Source: Diplonema japonicum
Taxonomy: Eukaryota > Euglenozoa > Diplonemea > Diplonemida > Diplonemidae
Assembly: GCA_964019335.1 (NCBI GenBank)
Contig: OZ025683.1
Coordinates: 248,001 to 312,000, forward strand
Reading direction: 5' to 3'
Length of the DNA stretch: 64,000 nucleotides
Positions 18,956 through 29,314 of this stretch are shown here, piece by piece. The translations under genes and the position numbers were made by a program. The notes under the pieces were generated by a model. The model did no database searches and was not told the DNA's origin. It saw nothing but the letters and a program-made list of their open reading frames with translations. Numbering within the stretch: the first letter of the stretch is position 1; each line of letters begins with the position of its first letter.

Positions 18956-19268
18956 TTTTTTTTTCCCCCCCTTCTTTTTTTAATATACCATTTATTCTCC
19001 CAAAAAGAAAAAAAAGAGGGGTCTTTACAGATCTTTTTTTTTTCTTTTTTTTTTTCTTTTTTTTTTTTTTTAACCGACGGAAAAAAAAAAAAAAAAAAAA
19101 GCGGGTGAAAAACCCTGGTACGGTTGCGTTGATTCCCCTTCCCCTTCCCCTCCCCCTTCTTTCCATTCCACTATTGCGTTTTTTTTTTTTTTTTATATTG
19201 TATCTAGAAAAAAAAAAAAAAGAAAAAAGAAAGAAAAAAAAAAGGAGGGTGTGGGGTGGGGGTGTACA
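18956..19268. other. Intergenic; may hold a small terminal exon
   Basis: T and A runs. A segment after poly(A)-AG near 19100 would join in frame to the preceding gene if its GTAAGT is used as a donor. Not resolved. Confidence 0.3.
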
Positions 19269-20282
19269 ATGGATGAACCCATTCTTGTCTCCCCATCGAC
19301 ATTGGTCAAGTCAGCTGCATCCCGTAGCTTTGTGCACACACATGAAGATGTTCATGTTAATTTAGGTAGCGATGATCTCTTTGTGTCCATATCCCGGGAA
19401 GCCAAGCACAAAGGAAGAAACAAGTCGAAATCATACGAGGACGGAAGCTCCGCCCCCTACGGGGTCATCCTGAAGGTCGCCGACGTCATGGACATCGACC
19501 ACCGAGACCTCGAGACAAAGCCAACAGCGAGAAAGAAAACCCCGTCCAGCATGTCCGGGAGCACCTACACACAAACGTTTCAATACAACCAAAAATTTGT
19601 ACAAACAACTAACGAAGCCGTCAAACGGCAGAGAGAGTATGTCAGGCAAAAACATTATTCTGCTGGAGCACCCTACGAGGCTGGGTTGTTTAAAGAAATG
19701 CAAGGCCCTACCGAATCGCTTTACCAGTCCTCCTACAACGGTGGGACCTTGGCCAAGCAGAAAGAATTTGAACGGAATATGAAAAACGCGGAAAGACGGT
19801 CGAACCCCTTTCGAAAGAAACCGTTAGTGTGGAGGCATCGAATGGCTCTGCAAGCAGCGAAGGGTATTGAGAAGGAGAAACAGGTGGAGAGGGTGAAGCC
19901 TGCGGCAGTACGGGAGCCGCCTGAGGTACCAGTGCTTTGTATTCCTGAAAACATTGTCGATGAAGATGCTCCTTTTGAAGAACAGAGCCCTCGGGAAATC
20001 GCTTCGCAACGGGCTCGGGAAGCCAGTGAGAGCCTCATAGCTGCGGGTAAGCCCCGCCGTCGTCCCCCCACTGCTCCCCCCAACCGCCCCGCTACCCCGC
20101 ATGACCGGTCTTGGTACATGCCCACACCTCCCGTGCGCTTCCGTGCTACCCCGCGGCCTGTTGTCAGGTCCTTCACCACTGCTTACAACCCTGCCAACGA
20201 ACCAGGAAAGCGTTTAAGAGTCCAAATGCAATACAGTAAAAAGGGCAGGGATATTCATCCGGTCGAAGGCTTGGGGTATTGA
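19269..20282 (+). CDS. Basic protein of unknown function
   Basis: A 337-aa frame from ATG 19269; an in-frame GTG upstream is not used. The protein is rich in Arg, Lys, Pro and Ser, with a central helical part (TNEAVKRQREYVRQKHY, KQKEFERNMKNAERRSNPF). The C-terminus carries RPPTAPPNRPATPHDRSWYM and ends in HPVEGLGY. There is no membrane segment or enzyme motif. The composition suggests a microtubule- or flagellum-associated protein, but no family is recognised. Confidence 0.65.
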   Translation: MDEPILVSPSTLVKSAASRSFVHTHEDVHVNLGSDDLFVSISREAKHKGRNKSKSYEDGSSAPYGVILKVADVMDIDHRDLETKPTARKKTPSSMSGSTYTQTFQYNQKFVQTTNEAVKRQREYVRQKHYSAGAPYEAGLFKEMQGPTESLYQSSYNGGTLAKQKEFERNMKNAERRSNPFRKKPLVWRHRMALQAAKGIEKEKQVERVKPAAVREPPEVPVLCIPENIVDEDAPFEEQSPREIASQRAREASESLIAAGKPRRRPPTAPPNRPATPHDRSWYMPTPPVRFRATPRPVVRSFTTAYNPANEPGKRLRVQMQYSKKGRDIHPVEGLGY

Positions 20283-20740
20283 GTGAGGATGGGAGTTTTT
20301 TTTTTCTTTTTTTTCTAAATCTCGCTATGTCGTTTTACTTCTTCCTCTATTTCTTTTTTGTTTTTGTTTTGATTTTTTTTTTTTCAGACTGTTAGGGAAA
20401 ATGGGCAGATATATTGCGAATGGAAAAAGGGGGGGAGTGGGAAAAGAGGAAAAAAAAAAAAGAAGAAGAATCTGTTCTCGAAAATAATGTCCCTTCCTCT
20501 CCCTCAATTCTTTTTTGCCCTCTTTTTATTTTCAAACCGTCCCTCCCCCCCCTTGCGAGATAGCACACAATTAAGTTATACCCGGCAACTGGTTTTTTTG
20601 TTGTTCTTTTTTTTTTCTTTATTCGTTTCAGTCTTGTTCTTGTGTCCCATTCCCCTTCCAAATAAAAGATCTCAAAAAAAAAAAAGGGTTGGGGCTTGGA
20701 GGGGTGAGACGAGCACCAAGAAACAACAAAAAAAAAAAAT
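20283..20740. other. Intergenic, no recognised feature
   Basis: T-rich and A-rich runs; a pyrimidine-rich stretch at about 20490-20650 could serve trans-splicing. Confidence 0.5.
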
Positions 20741-23057
20741 ATGATGAAAACCGTTAAGCTCCGTACAGTGGCGGGGAGGCCCATCGAAGTGGATATCGAA
20801 GAGGGAGAAGCAATGACTGTAAAAGACGTTGTTCGCAAGGTCTGCAGCTGCTACGGGTACGCGGTGAAGGGCAGCCGGTTGGTGGTGAGAGGGGTAACAC
20901 TGCAGGAAGACGGTGAAGTCAGTGAACTGGAAAAAACTGGCGTAGCCCCCACCTTCATAGGTGTTAAGAGTCCATATGGCAAGGTGGAAACCGTGGCGTC
21001 AAGCCCAACCGGCCACAAGACCCCTTCAAGAGAGCGCATTACTGATGTCGATCTCACGCTGCCGGAGTTCGACGGCCCCTTCGACATTCAGCACCGGCAA
21101 GGAATTGTCCAGTTGGAACACGCTTTGGGCAGGATTTCAGAATCTGAAGTGATGTCGCTTCTTGTGATACACCCGACGGTCACGCATCTCCGTGTTCTGG
21201 TTCAAGAGAACCCGTCCTTGCTGGCCCCTGCACTCCATCAAATCAACGCCATCGCTCCGGGCATCATTGACATGGTGACCAAACAAATGGAGGCGTTTCT
21301 AAAACTCTTGAACGAGTCTGTCCCATCGTCCGGCCGGTGGGAACACAAGGACGACGATGAGCTTGTCGACTTCTCAACGTTGGAAGCTGAGCTTTGCCAA
21401 GAAGAGGTCGAGGCACTGAACAGGATACAAGACCTCGGCCCCTTCTCCCGAGAACTCGTGCTCCACACGTTCATGGAGGCTGGTAGGAACGAACACCTCG
21501 CCGCCCAGTACCTCATGGAGTCCTATGAGCCCATTGCTTCATACACCCAAACCCAAGCAGAGACGGAGATTGATGTTATTCGCGCACGTCTTGAGTCAGC
21601 AACCGATTCCCTCCTCGTCATGGATTGCCTCACACAGCTTGGCGACGCGCTTCTCCGTCAGTCCGACGGCTCTTACGAAGACGTTCTCATGAAAGCCCTT
21701 TCTATAGCGTATGATACTCTAGAGGAGTATCCTGAAGAGTCAGCGGCGTGCCATGCACATGCGGTGCGGACGCTTAAAACACAGCTGTCCGACGACCCGT
21801 CCAAGCTGGTTGTACTTATCGAAGCGGAACGTCTTATGGAACTGGCGACGGAAGGCGTCCGGTTGCAAAGTTCGACAATGGATGCTCTGACAAATATCGT
21901 GAAGAAAGAAGGTGTTGATGTGGTTCAGGTCCACCTGGACAACGACAGCCGGCTGACAATATGTCACATCTCGCACAACGAAGTACCGGTTATCAGAAGA
22001 AGCGCGTTGTTGACGGAAGGTGAAGTCGGGCTTCTCACCACAGCAGGCGAAGAACTGGCAACACTTCTTGCAGGGTCGACTCCTTCACGGGTGTGGGGTT
22101 TGCTGAATGGGTTGTACAAAACAATATTTGGTGTTTCAGGTTGTGGTGACTGGCTTCCGACAAGGGTCTGCTTCGCATCTTCACTCCGGATACCGTTTCA
22201 CGCTCTTGCAGCGCACGGTTCCGTCCCATTGGGAAGGGGGAGAGAAGTGAGCCAAGTTGCTAGTATAACATACCTCGGAGCTCTTCAAGACCTTTCAGGA
22301 ACCGTTGCTGGGAGGAGAAAACCCCTTCGATCCGTTTTCTATGGGAACGCTGCAGGACAAGCCTCCGCTGATAAAATAAACCCCTCGGATCTCCGTACTG
22401 ACGAACCTGTTGCGATTGCGCATTTCGGACCGAACACCTCGGGCGGGGTGCAGACTGTCAGGACGGAATCGAGCAAGACGGACGTGGCGGTCTTCACAGC
22501 AGGTTTGTTAGATAGCCCTTTAACACCTCATCTTTCGGGAGGCAGTGCCCCATGGTGTTGTTCGGCCGTTGTCAACATTCTACCTGTGAAACGGTCCACC
22601 CCGGCAGCCCGGCCTTCAAACAAGGACGGGAACGTTTTTATTCAAAACGTCCACCGACAGCTAGGCAGGCATGGTGTTAGTAAAATCGATGCTTATACCG
22701 CAGCTGTTACCCCGCAAGATGGAAGCCATCCTGGATCATGGGTGCCATGGGTGTTTAGTGGGACACGCCTCCAGCTTGGAGGCAGGAGGGCTCATATCCG
22801 TTCTGAGAAATTGCGGGCTACAGATGACTATCGGTATCTTGAGGTGTGTGCTTGGAGGGGAAGGGGAGAGAAGAAAAAAAAAAAAGAAAAAAAAAAAAAA
22901 CACACACGCAATGCAGTCTCACTCCATGCACATCGTGTTTGATCAAATGATCGGACATTTGCTTGGCGACAAGCCGACTGAGCCGCTGGACTCGCTCCTC
23001 TCCTTCATGGAGGCGAAACGGACCGATCTTGAAAGTCTTGGAAAGAAAGCAGAATGA
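20741..23057 (+). CDS. RAD23-like / degenerate CHAT / RIIa-like fusion
   Basis: Exons 20741-22843 and 22917-23057 give 747 aa across a 73-nt intron (GTGTGT...GCAG). Residues 1-76 form a ubiquitin-like fold. Residues 143-193 (LRVLVQENPSLLAPALHQIN) match the XPC-binding domain of RAD23. Residues 219-261 match a UBA domain (FMEAGRNEHLAAQYLMES). Normal RAD23 stops here. This protein continues with a helical region and then residues 391-679 laid out like a CHAT domain of the caspase-separase fold (SRVWGLLNGLYK, RIPFHAL, VSQVASITYLGAL, HPGSWVPWVFSGT). The catalytic His motif (GHG) is replaced by DVAVFTAGLLD and the usual Cys motif is not evident. Residues 698-735 form a RIIa/DPY30-like dimerisation motif (YLESHSMHIVFDQMIGHLL). 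A proteasome- or flagellum-linked adaptor is inferred. Confidence 0.65.
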
Positions 23058-24204
23058 AAAGGGGGGCAAAAAAAAAAAAAACCTGGTGGAAAACTGGTGT
23101 TTTGAAAGGCAAAAATGAAGGGGGGAAATGGAAAAAAATTTTTTTATTATTATTTCAGGCAAAAAAAAAAATCGCAAACAAACAAAAGAGGTGGGGGGGG
23201 GGGGGGGGGAGGGGGACAAAAGATGACAAAAAAATGAAAACGAGGGAAGGAAGAAAAAAAAAAGAGAAAGAGAAAAAAAAAACATCTATCTGTGTGACAT
23301 ATTTGCAAATATATAATATCACTCCGTGACGTTTAAACAACAAAGGATAGGGGGGGAGAAAAAAATGAATAGAGTCCTTCGTTCTTGCTGAGTCGACTGT
23401 GTCGAGGTGGGCAGGGGGAAAAAAAAGAAAAGAAGAAGAAAAAAAGAAAAACTGGCAAAACAAAAGAACATCACAGCACAACTTGATTTTTTTTTCTTCT
23501 CTTTTTTTTTTTTTCTTTATGAAAACCGCCTCTCCCCTCCCTTTCCCCCCCCATTTTTTTATTGGTGCTTTGTAGCATTATCGGCCTTTATGGCCCAGGG
23601 GGGCCGGCCCTCCATTCACCCCCCCCTTTTTTTTCTCTCCCTCTTTTTTGATGTTCATAAAAAGAGAAAAAACCCACTACACAAAATTCCATTCTTCGTT
23701 ATCTTTAAACAACCCCTTCCCTCCGCACCTTTCCTTTCTGATGATGATCTTCCCCTCTTTTTTTTTTTTTTTCTTTGCCTGCCCCTCCGTCCTACTACTA
23801 CCGTGAGTAGCCATTTGGGGACACAGAAAAAAAAAAAGAAGGGAAAAAAAAAAGAGAGAGAGTGGGGGGGGAAAAAAAAAAGAAGAAACCAAATACGAAA
23901 GAACAACAACAAAAAAAAAAGAAAGAAAGAAAGAGGGAAAAAAAAAAGAGAAAGAAAAACATCTCAGTTCAGAAAGACCAAAACCGACTTTTTTTTTCCG
24001 TTCTCCCCCCCCCCCCCACCTTTTTTCCTGTGTTTTATAAAAAAAGAAATTCTCCCCCCCCCTTTTTTTACCCCCCCTCTCCACCCCAATTCCCTTTTTT
24101 TTCCCCCCTTCATATTTCCCCCTTTTTTTTTTAAAAAGAAATCACACTCTCCAAAACAAAAACAGAGGGGGAAACCCCCATCCCATTTTTATTTACACTT
24201 TAAC
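23058..24204. other. Long homopolymer-rich intergenic region
   Basis: About 1.1 kb of A, G, T and C runs, including a 20-nt G run near 23190. A mixed palindromic patch, GGCCTTTATGGCC, lies near 23584. An open frame crosses much of it but encodes only Lys/Phe/Pro low complexity, so I treat it as 5' leader. Confidence 0.5.
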
Positions 24205-26580
24205 ATGACATCTGAACAAAGGGCGTATCTTGCCAAATCGGGGGCGGGGTCTATAATCGATAAACTGCTTGTGAAAGTGGTGGTGGAAAAACCGAAGAAC
24301 CCTTGGAAATTTTGCGCGGAAACGCTTCTCAGCATGCACGAGACAGAGTACAACGAAGGGGAGGGAGAGATGCGGCAATGGGGCGTGCTCCCAGAACCCG
24401 CCTCGCCTAGGCGGGTGACGATCAACCAATTCCACCGAAGAAAGATAGATTCTAAGGGAACAAGCTCGGACCATAAAAACAAAACCCACAGATCCCGATT
24501 CTCGGAAAAGATGAAGAACACCGTCTCTGTTCAAATCGCCAACTTCATGAAAACTGTTAAAACAGAATGGACCCCGGCCATGATGCTCAACAACGTCTTT
24601 ACGGACCCAGTGACGTCTAACTTGCTTCTCAACGCAGATTTATTCGAAAAAATAGCAAACGTGTTGGCTTTGTACACCCCAGGGACACCATTGTTGCCAT
24701 CAGCAGTGTTCGACGAAATGCATTTTATCGGTTTGAATGGACACCATGATTTTGAAGAGCATTGCGCGGCCACCGCTTCTGTTAAAACTTGCAAGAGTTT
24801 AGAAGAGCAGATTCTCGTCTCGCAAAGAATCCACTTGGAGGCTTGTACGATGTACGACACAGGGTTCCAAACAGAATCACAGGAATACTACACTGGACTG
24901 TCTAAAAAATACACCTGTTTTTCGGAGGATTCGTTTCTCAATAATTTTGAGCTTTGGAAGCACCCGACCGTCACTGTCCTCGTTTCAATGCGGCTTGTCT
25001 CGAAACCCGTTGTGGACGAATGGAAATGGCTGGCAAAGGACTCCACCGCAACCGGGATGTCAACAACCGCCAAAAAAAACATCTTCACAGTATTATGGAG
25101 CTTTGGGTGGTACCAATCCGTTACAAAACGAATAGGCCCTGGAACAGGGGAATGCGTTGTTAAATACTTGGACACTGTTCTCCTTCCTGTTGTAAGCACT
25201 ATGGGGGAAGCTTCCTTCGACTCAACTAGCACTGAACCCTGCCCTTTAAACCTGTCAGACATCAAAGGGAAAACCAGTAAGTCAGATGCATCTTGTAACA
25301 TACGAACAAGGCTGTTGTGGAATGAGGAAACTATTCTCAGAACGCACATCGCGAGGCGGCTCGCTGTGTTTTTCGAGCTGGTTCTGAACGGGGTTGAGTG
25401 GGGTTTCTACACATCGTCCCGAGCTTGGTGGGAAACATGTTTTGGAAGAAAGCTTTTTGTCAGCTGGGAAGAGTTCGAGAAACAGCTCAACAAAATGCAG
25501 CTCCCGAACAAAAGCAACGCCTCTTTGAAAACAATCCTCGACTACTTGGGGAACGGGACCGTACTGGTATCGCAGTACCTCGCAGTTGCCGGACAGCTCG
25601 GGCGGGACAGGCTCAGCAAAGGTTTCGAGGAATTTGCGAAGATGTACGAAACATCTACCTTCTCTCCTTACACTCTCGAATCCTTGCCCTCTAAGACCAC
25701 CATCACGCTTCACCAAACTTCGACTTATCCCAACACAGCTTTCACATTGCACGGCGGCGTCAGGGTTTTAACACAAATCCACTCCTGTGCAGCGGGATGG
25801 AGGATGAAACGTTGGCCGACACAACCTTGGTTTTCGCATCATTTGTACACCTGTTTGAGTTCGCAAAAAGGCGGCGGTGATGTTTACTTCACAAGTGTTG
25901 GCGAGGTTCTATCCGATATCCAAGCATCAGGTCTTACAAAATGCAGGAGATCGGACGAAGCAGCCGATGTCAGCACCGAACTTCTTTTGAGATATCGTCC
26001 TTCCTCCACACACTCTGTTGTGAAGGAGATGGCGGGTTATTTTTTAAAGACCGGCGGGGTCACCCCGGAGCGGATTGTTCTGTCGCTTGTTCCGTATCTT
26101 CTCACGAATGTTATGACGAAGCCCGCCATCGATTCTAGGGTCATAGCGGCAATCCACTCTGTTTGGCAGTTGTTCACCTCCCCGCCTTCCATTGCGATGA
26201 AACTTTCCAAAGCTAGGCTTACTTCACTTCTCCCTTCCCGTCTGGTCTACAGCCAGGACATGTCTATGGAAGAGTTTTTGTATGTTAATGCGGAGTGCTT
26301 GGCGGAGGAGGCGTTGAGACACGGTGGTGCGCAGGGGTACATGGAGGTTCTGTGCCGTGAAAAAGACCGGACAGATTTCTTGGTGTTGGAAACATGGTCC
26401 AGAGGGTCCGACGACGAACAAGAGGTGTTGAGGCAGAGCAAAAAAAAAAAGAAAAAAAGCGTGAGGAAAAAACAGAAACAAAAACCGTATTTTTTCTTAT
26501 ACCCCCATTTTTGCAAAAAAAAAAAAAAGTTTTTTTTGAGGAGGTGGGAGGGTGGGGGGAGGGAAAAAAAAAGAAAATAA
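24205..26580 (+). CDS. Large helical protein with N-terminal RIIa-like motif
   Basis: A 791-aa frame from the first sensible ATG (24205); upstream in-frame sequence is low complexity. Residues about 3-45 (EQRAYLAKSGAGSIIDKLLV, then EKPKNPWKFCAETLL) match the RIIa/DPY30-like dimerisation fold, which docks to amphipathic helices in ciliary radial spokes and kinase-anchoring complexes. The remaining ~740 residues are mostly helical and unrecognised. The last ~50 residues are poly-Lys/Phe, starting at GAACAAGAG/GTGTTG. That looks like an exon-intron junction, so the true C-terminus may differ. Confidence 0.6.
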   Translation: MTSEQRAYLAKSGAGSIIDKLLVKVVVEKPKNPWKFCAETLLSMHETEYNEGEGEMRQWGVLPEPASPRRVTINQFHRRKIDSKGTSSDHKNKTHRSRFSEKMKNTVSVQIANFMKTVKTEWTPAMMLNNVFTDPVTSNLLLNADLFEKIANVLALYTPGTPLLPSAVFDEMHFIGLNGHHDFEEHCAATASVKTCKSLEEQILVSQRIHLEACTMYDTGFQTESQEYYTGLSKKYTCFSEDSFLNNFELWKHPTVTVLVSMRLVSKPVVDEWKWLAKDSTATGMSTTAKKNIFTVLWSFGWYQSVTKRIGPGTGECVVKYLDTVLLPVVSTMGEASFDSTSTEPCPLNLSDIKGKTSKSDASCNIRTRLLWNEETILRTHIARRLAVFFELVLNGVEWGFYTSSRAWWETCFGRKLFVSWEEFEKQLNKMQLPNKSNASLKTILDYLGNGTVLVSQYLAVAGQLGRDRLSKGFEEFAKMYETSTFSPYTLESLPSKTTITLHQTSTYPNTAFTLHGGVRVLTQIHSCAAGWRMKRWPTQPWFSHHLYTCLSSQKGGGDVYFTSVGEVLSDIQASGLTKCRRSDEAADVSTELLLRYRPSSTHSVVKEMAGYFLKTGGVTPERIVLSLVPYLLTNVMTKPAIDSRVIAAIHSVWQLFTSPPSIAMKLSKARLTSLLPSRLVYSQDMSMEEFLYVNAECLAEEALRHGGAQGYMEVLCREKDRTDFLVLETWSRGSDDEQEVLRQSKKKKKKSVRKKQKQKPYFFLYPHFCKKKKKFFLRRWEGGGREKKRK

Positions 26581-26581
26581 C

Positions 26582-26995
26582 ATGCGGCGCCGGTTAGAGT
26601 ACGAACCTGTCCCTTTAACTGAGATAGTTCATGACACCCAGACAGCACGGGCGGAGATCGCTGTTGCGGAGCTTGACGCTGCGGCAAGCTTTAACATTTT
26701 CAACGACATTGTAAGCGTAGTGGGGATAATGTTGTCTTTGGGCTGGTTATTCTACGCGTTAGTTTCCTTCCCAGATTGCCCTGATTGGGCCTGCGACCTC
26801 TCTTTCTACTCCGATTCCTTGGAGTACTATGTCTTTGCTTTACCGCTGTACCCTTTGCGCAGTGTGGTGTGTGGCTACCCATCTGTTGAACTGCCGTTTA
26901 TCTGCGGTGCAACCATCACAACCCCTTTGATGGTGTTTTTTTATTTCGTGTACAAAATGTGGAAAGGAATCGAGGAGTTTGCACTGAACTATTGA
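26582..26995 (+). CDS. Small membrane protein
   Basis: A 137-aa frame. Two hydrophobic helices are clear, at about residues 44-60 (DIVSVVGIMLSLGWLFYALV) and 108-125 (TTPLMVFFYFVYKMW). The region between contains six Cys residues (DCPDWACD, VVCGYP, FICG) that could form disulfides. The N-terminus is charged and not a signal peptide. The ATG lies only a few bases after the end of the preceding low-complexity frame. No family is recognised. Confidence 0.6.
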   Translation: MRRRLEYEPVPLTEIVHDTQTARAEIAVAELDAAASFNIFNDIVSVVGIMLSLGWLFYALVSFPDCPDWACDLSFYSDSLEYYVFALPLYPLRSVVCGYPSVELPFICGATITTPLMVFFYFVYKMWKGIEEFALNY

Positions 26996-27081
26996 GATTT
27001 CTTCTTTTTTTTTAAATTTTTTTTTTGAAAAACCCAACGGGAAAAAAAAATTTTTTTTTAGGGAAAAAAAAAAAAAAAAAA

Positions 27082-27801
27082 ATGCCGCTCTTTGATGATG
27101 CTGCGAGTCTCAAAGCAGACCTAAAGGAGTTGGAAGGTTTCTTGGACAAGGCGGAGAACGATCGGGTAATTAAAATGCTGTCCGCGGATGTTGAAAAAAT
27201 CCGGGAAGAGCTGGCGAAGGAAGAGGCAGCGGCCGCCAAAAAGGAAAAAGACGCGGAGGACGCAGCACTGAAAAAAAAAGAGGCGGAAAAACAAGCTGAG
27301 GAGCAGGCCAGAAAAGAAGCGGAGGCCGCGGCTGCCAAGAAAGCAACGCAACAAAAAGCCTTCAGCAGCAACCCCGAAGGGGCCATGACCACCAAGGGCG
27401 GGATGAACATCACTGCAGAGGCAAGCGCAAGAATGAGCAAAATCAAGTCCGGTCTGGGCAGAAACGCACCCAACACCGCTGCAATCATGAAAATCGGCAA
27501 GGATGGGAAAACTTTTGAGTTCGAAGAGTGGCTGGACGACTGTGACATTGAGGACATTACAGATGAGCTCACGGAACTGGATCCTAAATATATTTTCTAC
27601 AGGTTTTTTTTTTTTTTTTTAATTCACCCCTCACAGCTACAACAAGACCATGCCTGACGGAAGGCTGAAAACTCCCCTTATCTTCATTTACTACAGCCCT
27701 CAGAAGGCACCTCCTAAGAAATCGATGGAGGCGACCAGGTGGAAGAATGAAGTGTCGAAACACTTCGAAATTGTGAAGGTAAGAAAAAAAAGGCGGGGGA
27801 A

Positions 27802-27835
<34 letters not shown>

Positions 27836-27902
27836 ACTCCAGACGCTTGAGGTGAGGGATTTGGAGGACTTTGACCAGGAGTGGTTTGATTCCCTGAGTT
27901 AA
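27082..27902 (+). CDS. GMF (ADF-homology) protein with CacyBP-like N-terminus
   Basis: Exons 27082-27602, 27637-27778 and 27843-27902 give 240 aa. Introns are 34 nt (GTTTTT...CACAG) and 64 nt (GTAAGA...CCAG). Residues about 5-50 (DDAASLKADLKELEGFLDKA) resemble the helical hairpin that starts CacyBP/SIP. A charged Ala/Glu/Lys helix follows. Residues about 108-240 match glia maturation factor of the ADF/cofilin fold: NTAAIMKIGKDGK, DELTELDPKYIFYSYN, PLIFIYYSPQ, FEIVKTLEVRDLEDFDQEWF. GMF binds Arp2/3 and promotes branch disassembly of actin networks. The splice junctions restore the GMF alignment exactly, which supports the exon model. Confidence 0.75.
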
Positions 27903-28303
27903 GAAAAAGAGAGAAAATAGAAGAAGAATAAAAAAAAAATAAAAATAAAAATTACCCCAATTTTTTTTTCCCCTTTTACATCTTTCCACAATGAAAAGAA
28001 AAAGAAAAGAAGAAAGAAGAAAAAAAAAAGTGTTGCGTCTCAAGCAAAAGCTTCTCCCTTCTCCCTGTTCTTTTGTGATGGTGGCACAGCAGTTTGCATA
28101 CCTTTTGGCCTAAAAAAAGAACTGCCCTCCCCGATCTCCACACACCCATGCTTCCCTGTCCGTGTGTTTCTGTGCTTCCTTGAAGTAGTTATTTTGTTCC
28201 TTTATTTTCCACAGTGGTCCTCCTCCCCTGCACACTGAAATTTTACCGAATTTACCCTTTCTTCTCCTCTGCTGCCGGATAGAGAAGACATTGAATGAAA
28301 AAT
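27903..28303. other. Intergenic, 3' of the GMF gene
   Basis: A-rich, then a mixed pyrimidine-rich stretch at about 28040-28270. No gene seen. Confidence 0.5.
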
Positions 28304-28396
28304 GATGATGAAACTTTTGCTGCTAGAGCGTATTTATTGCACCTTGATAGCCACAGACAACGGACATGTAACTTTCTAAAATGGAGTTACCACTGA
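28304..28396 (+). ncRNA. C/D-box snoRNA-like repeat, copy 10 (diverged)
   Basis: The most diverged copy. The C box GATGATGA, D box CTGA and the 3' half are kept, while the 5' guide-like part has changed (CTGCTAGAGCGTATTTATTG). Its D'-like site is TTGA. Confidence 0.45.
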
Positions 28397-28461
28397 TATA
28401 TTCTCTTTTTTTTTTTTTTTTTTTGGAATAAGAGAAGTGCTACACCTGTGCATTCTTACAT

Positions 28462-28551
28462 GATGATGAAACCTTTTGACTGCTGGAGTGCTTGCACACT
28501 GATAGCCACAGCTAACGGACATGTAACTTTCTAAAATGGAGTTACCACTGA
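28462..28551 (+). ncRNA. C/D-box snoRNA-like repeat, copy 11
   Basis: GATGATGA at 28462-28469 and CTGA at 28548-28551. The spacer to copy 12 (CTCTTGCACAAGG...) matches that between copies 1 and 2. Confidence 0.5.
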
Positions 28552-28602
28552 CTCTTGCACAAGGTTTTCTTCCCCAGCCCTTTCCACTTACACAGACTAG
28601 AT

Positions 28603-28690
28603 GATGATGACCTTTCAACTGCTGGAGTGTTTGCACGCTGATAGCCACAGCTAACGGACATGTAACTTTCTAAAATGGAGTTACCACTGA
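28603..28690 (+). ncRNA. C/D-box snoRNA-like repeat, copy 12
   Basis: GATGATGA at 28603-28610 and CTGA at 28687-28690; followed by the shared TATTCAATGCATTG tail. Confidence 0.5.
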
Positions 28691-28890
28691 TATTCAATGC
28701 ATTGTGTTCCAAAGAAGCAAAATAAAAAGAACCCCCCCCCCCCCCAAGGCGAACCAAAACAAAAAATCGAGAATTTTTCAGTGCTCACTATTTCCGTTTG
28801 GTGTTCCAACTTGGTAAATTTCAGTTAATTAAATTCCAAGAAAGGTACCGGCTCCCCCCCCCCCCCCCCCCCCACCAGGATTCCCAGCAT

Positions 28891-28979
28891 GATGATGACC
28901 TTTTTAACTGCTGGAGTGTTTACACGCTGATAGCCACAGCTAACGGACATGTAACTTTCTAAAATGGAGTTACCACTGA
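28891..28979 (+). ncRNA. C/D-box snoRNA-like repeat, copy 13
   Basis: GATGATGA at 28891-28898 and CTGA at 28976-28979; preceded by a poly(C) run. Confidence 0.5.
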
Positions 28980-29032
28980 CTTGGACTTCTTTCCCTACCC
29001 CTACCACCCGCGGCCATGCACACAGACTAGAT

Positions 29033-29120
29033 GATGATGACCTTTTAACTGCTGGAGTGTTTGCACACTGATAGCCACAGCTAACGGACATGTAACTTTC
29101 TAAAATGGAGTTACCACTGA
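29033..29120 (+). ncRNA. C/D-box snoRNA-like repeat, copy 14
   Basis: GATGATGA at 29033-29040 and CTGA at 29117-29120. Copies 14, 15 and 16 repeat with a regular 141-bp period and are almost identical. Confidence 0.5.
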
Positions 29121-29173
29121 CTTGGACTTCTTTCCCTACCCCTACCACCCGCGGCCATGCACACAGACTAGAT

Positions 29174-29261
29174 GATGATGACCTTTTAACTGCTGGAGTG
29201 TTTGCACACTGATAGCCACAGCTAACGGACATGTAACTTTCTAAAATGGAGTTACCACTGA
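29174..29261 (+). ncRNA. C/D-box snoRNA-like repeat, copy 15
   Basis: GATGATGA at 29174-29181 and CTGA at 29258-29261; part of the regular 141-bp tandem. Confidence 0.5.
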
Positions 29262-29314
29262 CTTGGACTTCTTTCCCTACCCCTACCACCCGCGGCCATG
29301 CACACAGACTAGAT

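Noticed and set aside
23407-24204. N-terminal 266 codons in frame with the 24205 gene
   Set aside because: Lys/Phe/Pro low complexity from homopolymers; the conserved RIIa-like motif begins right after ATG 24205.
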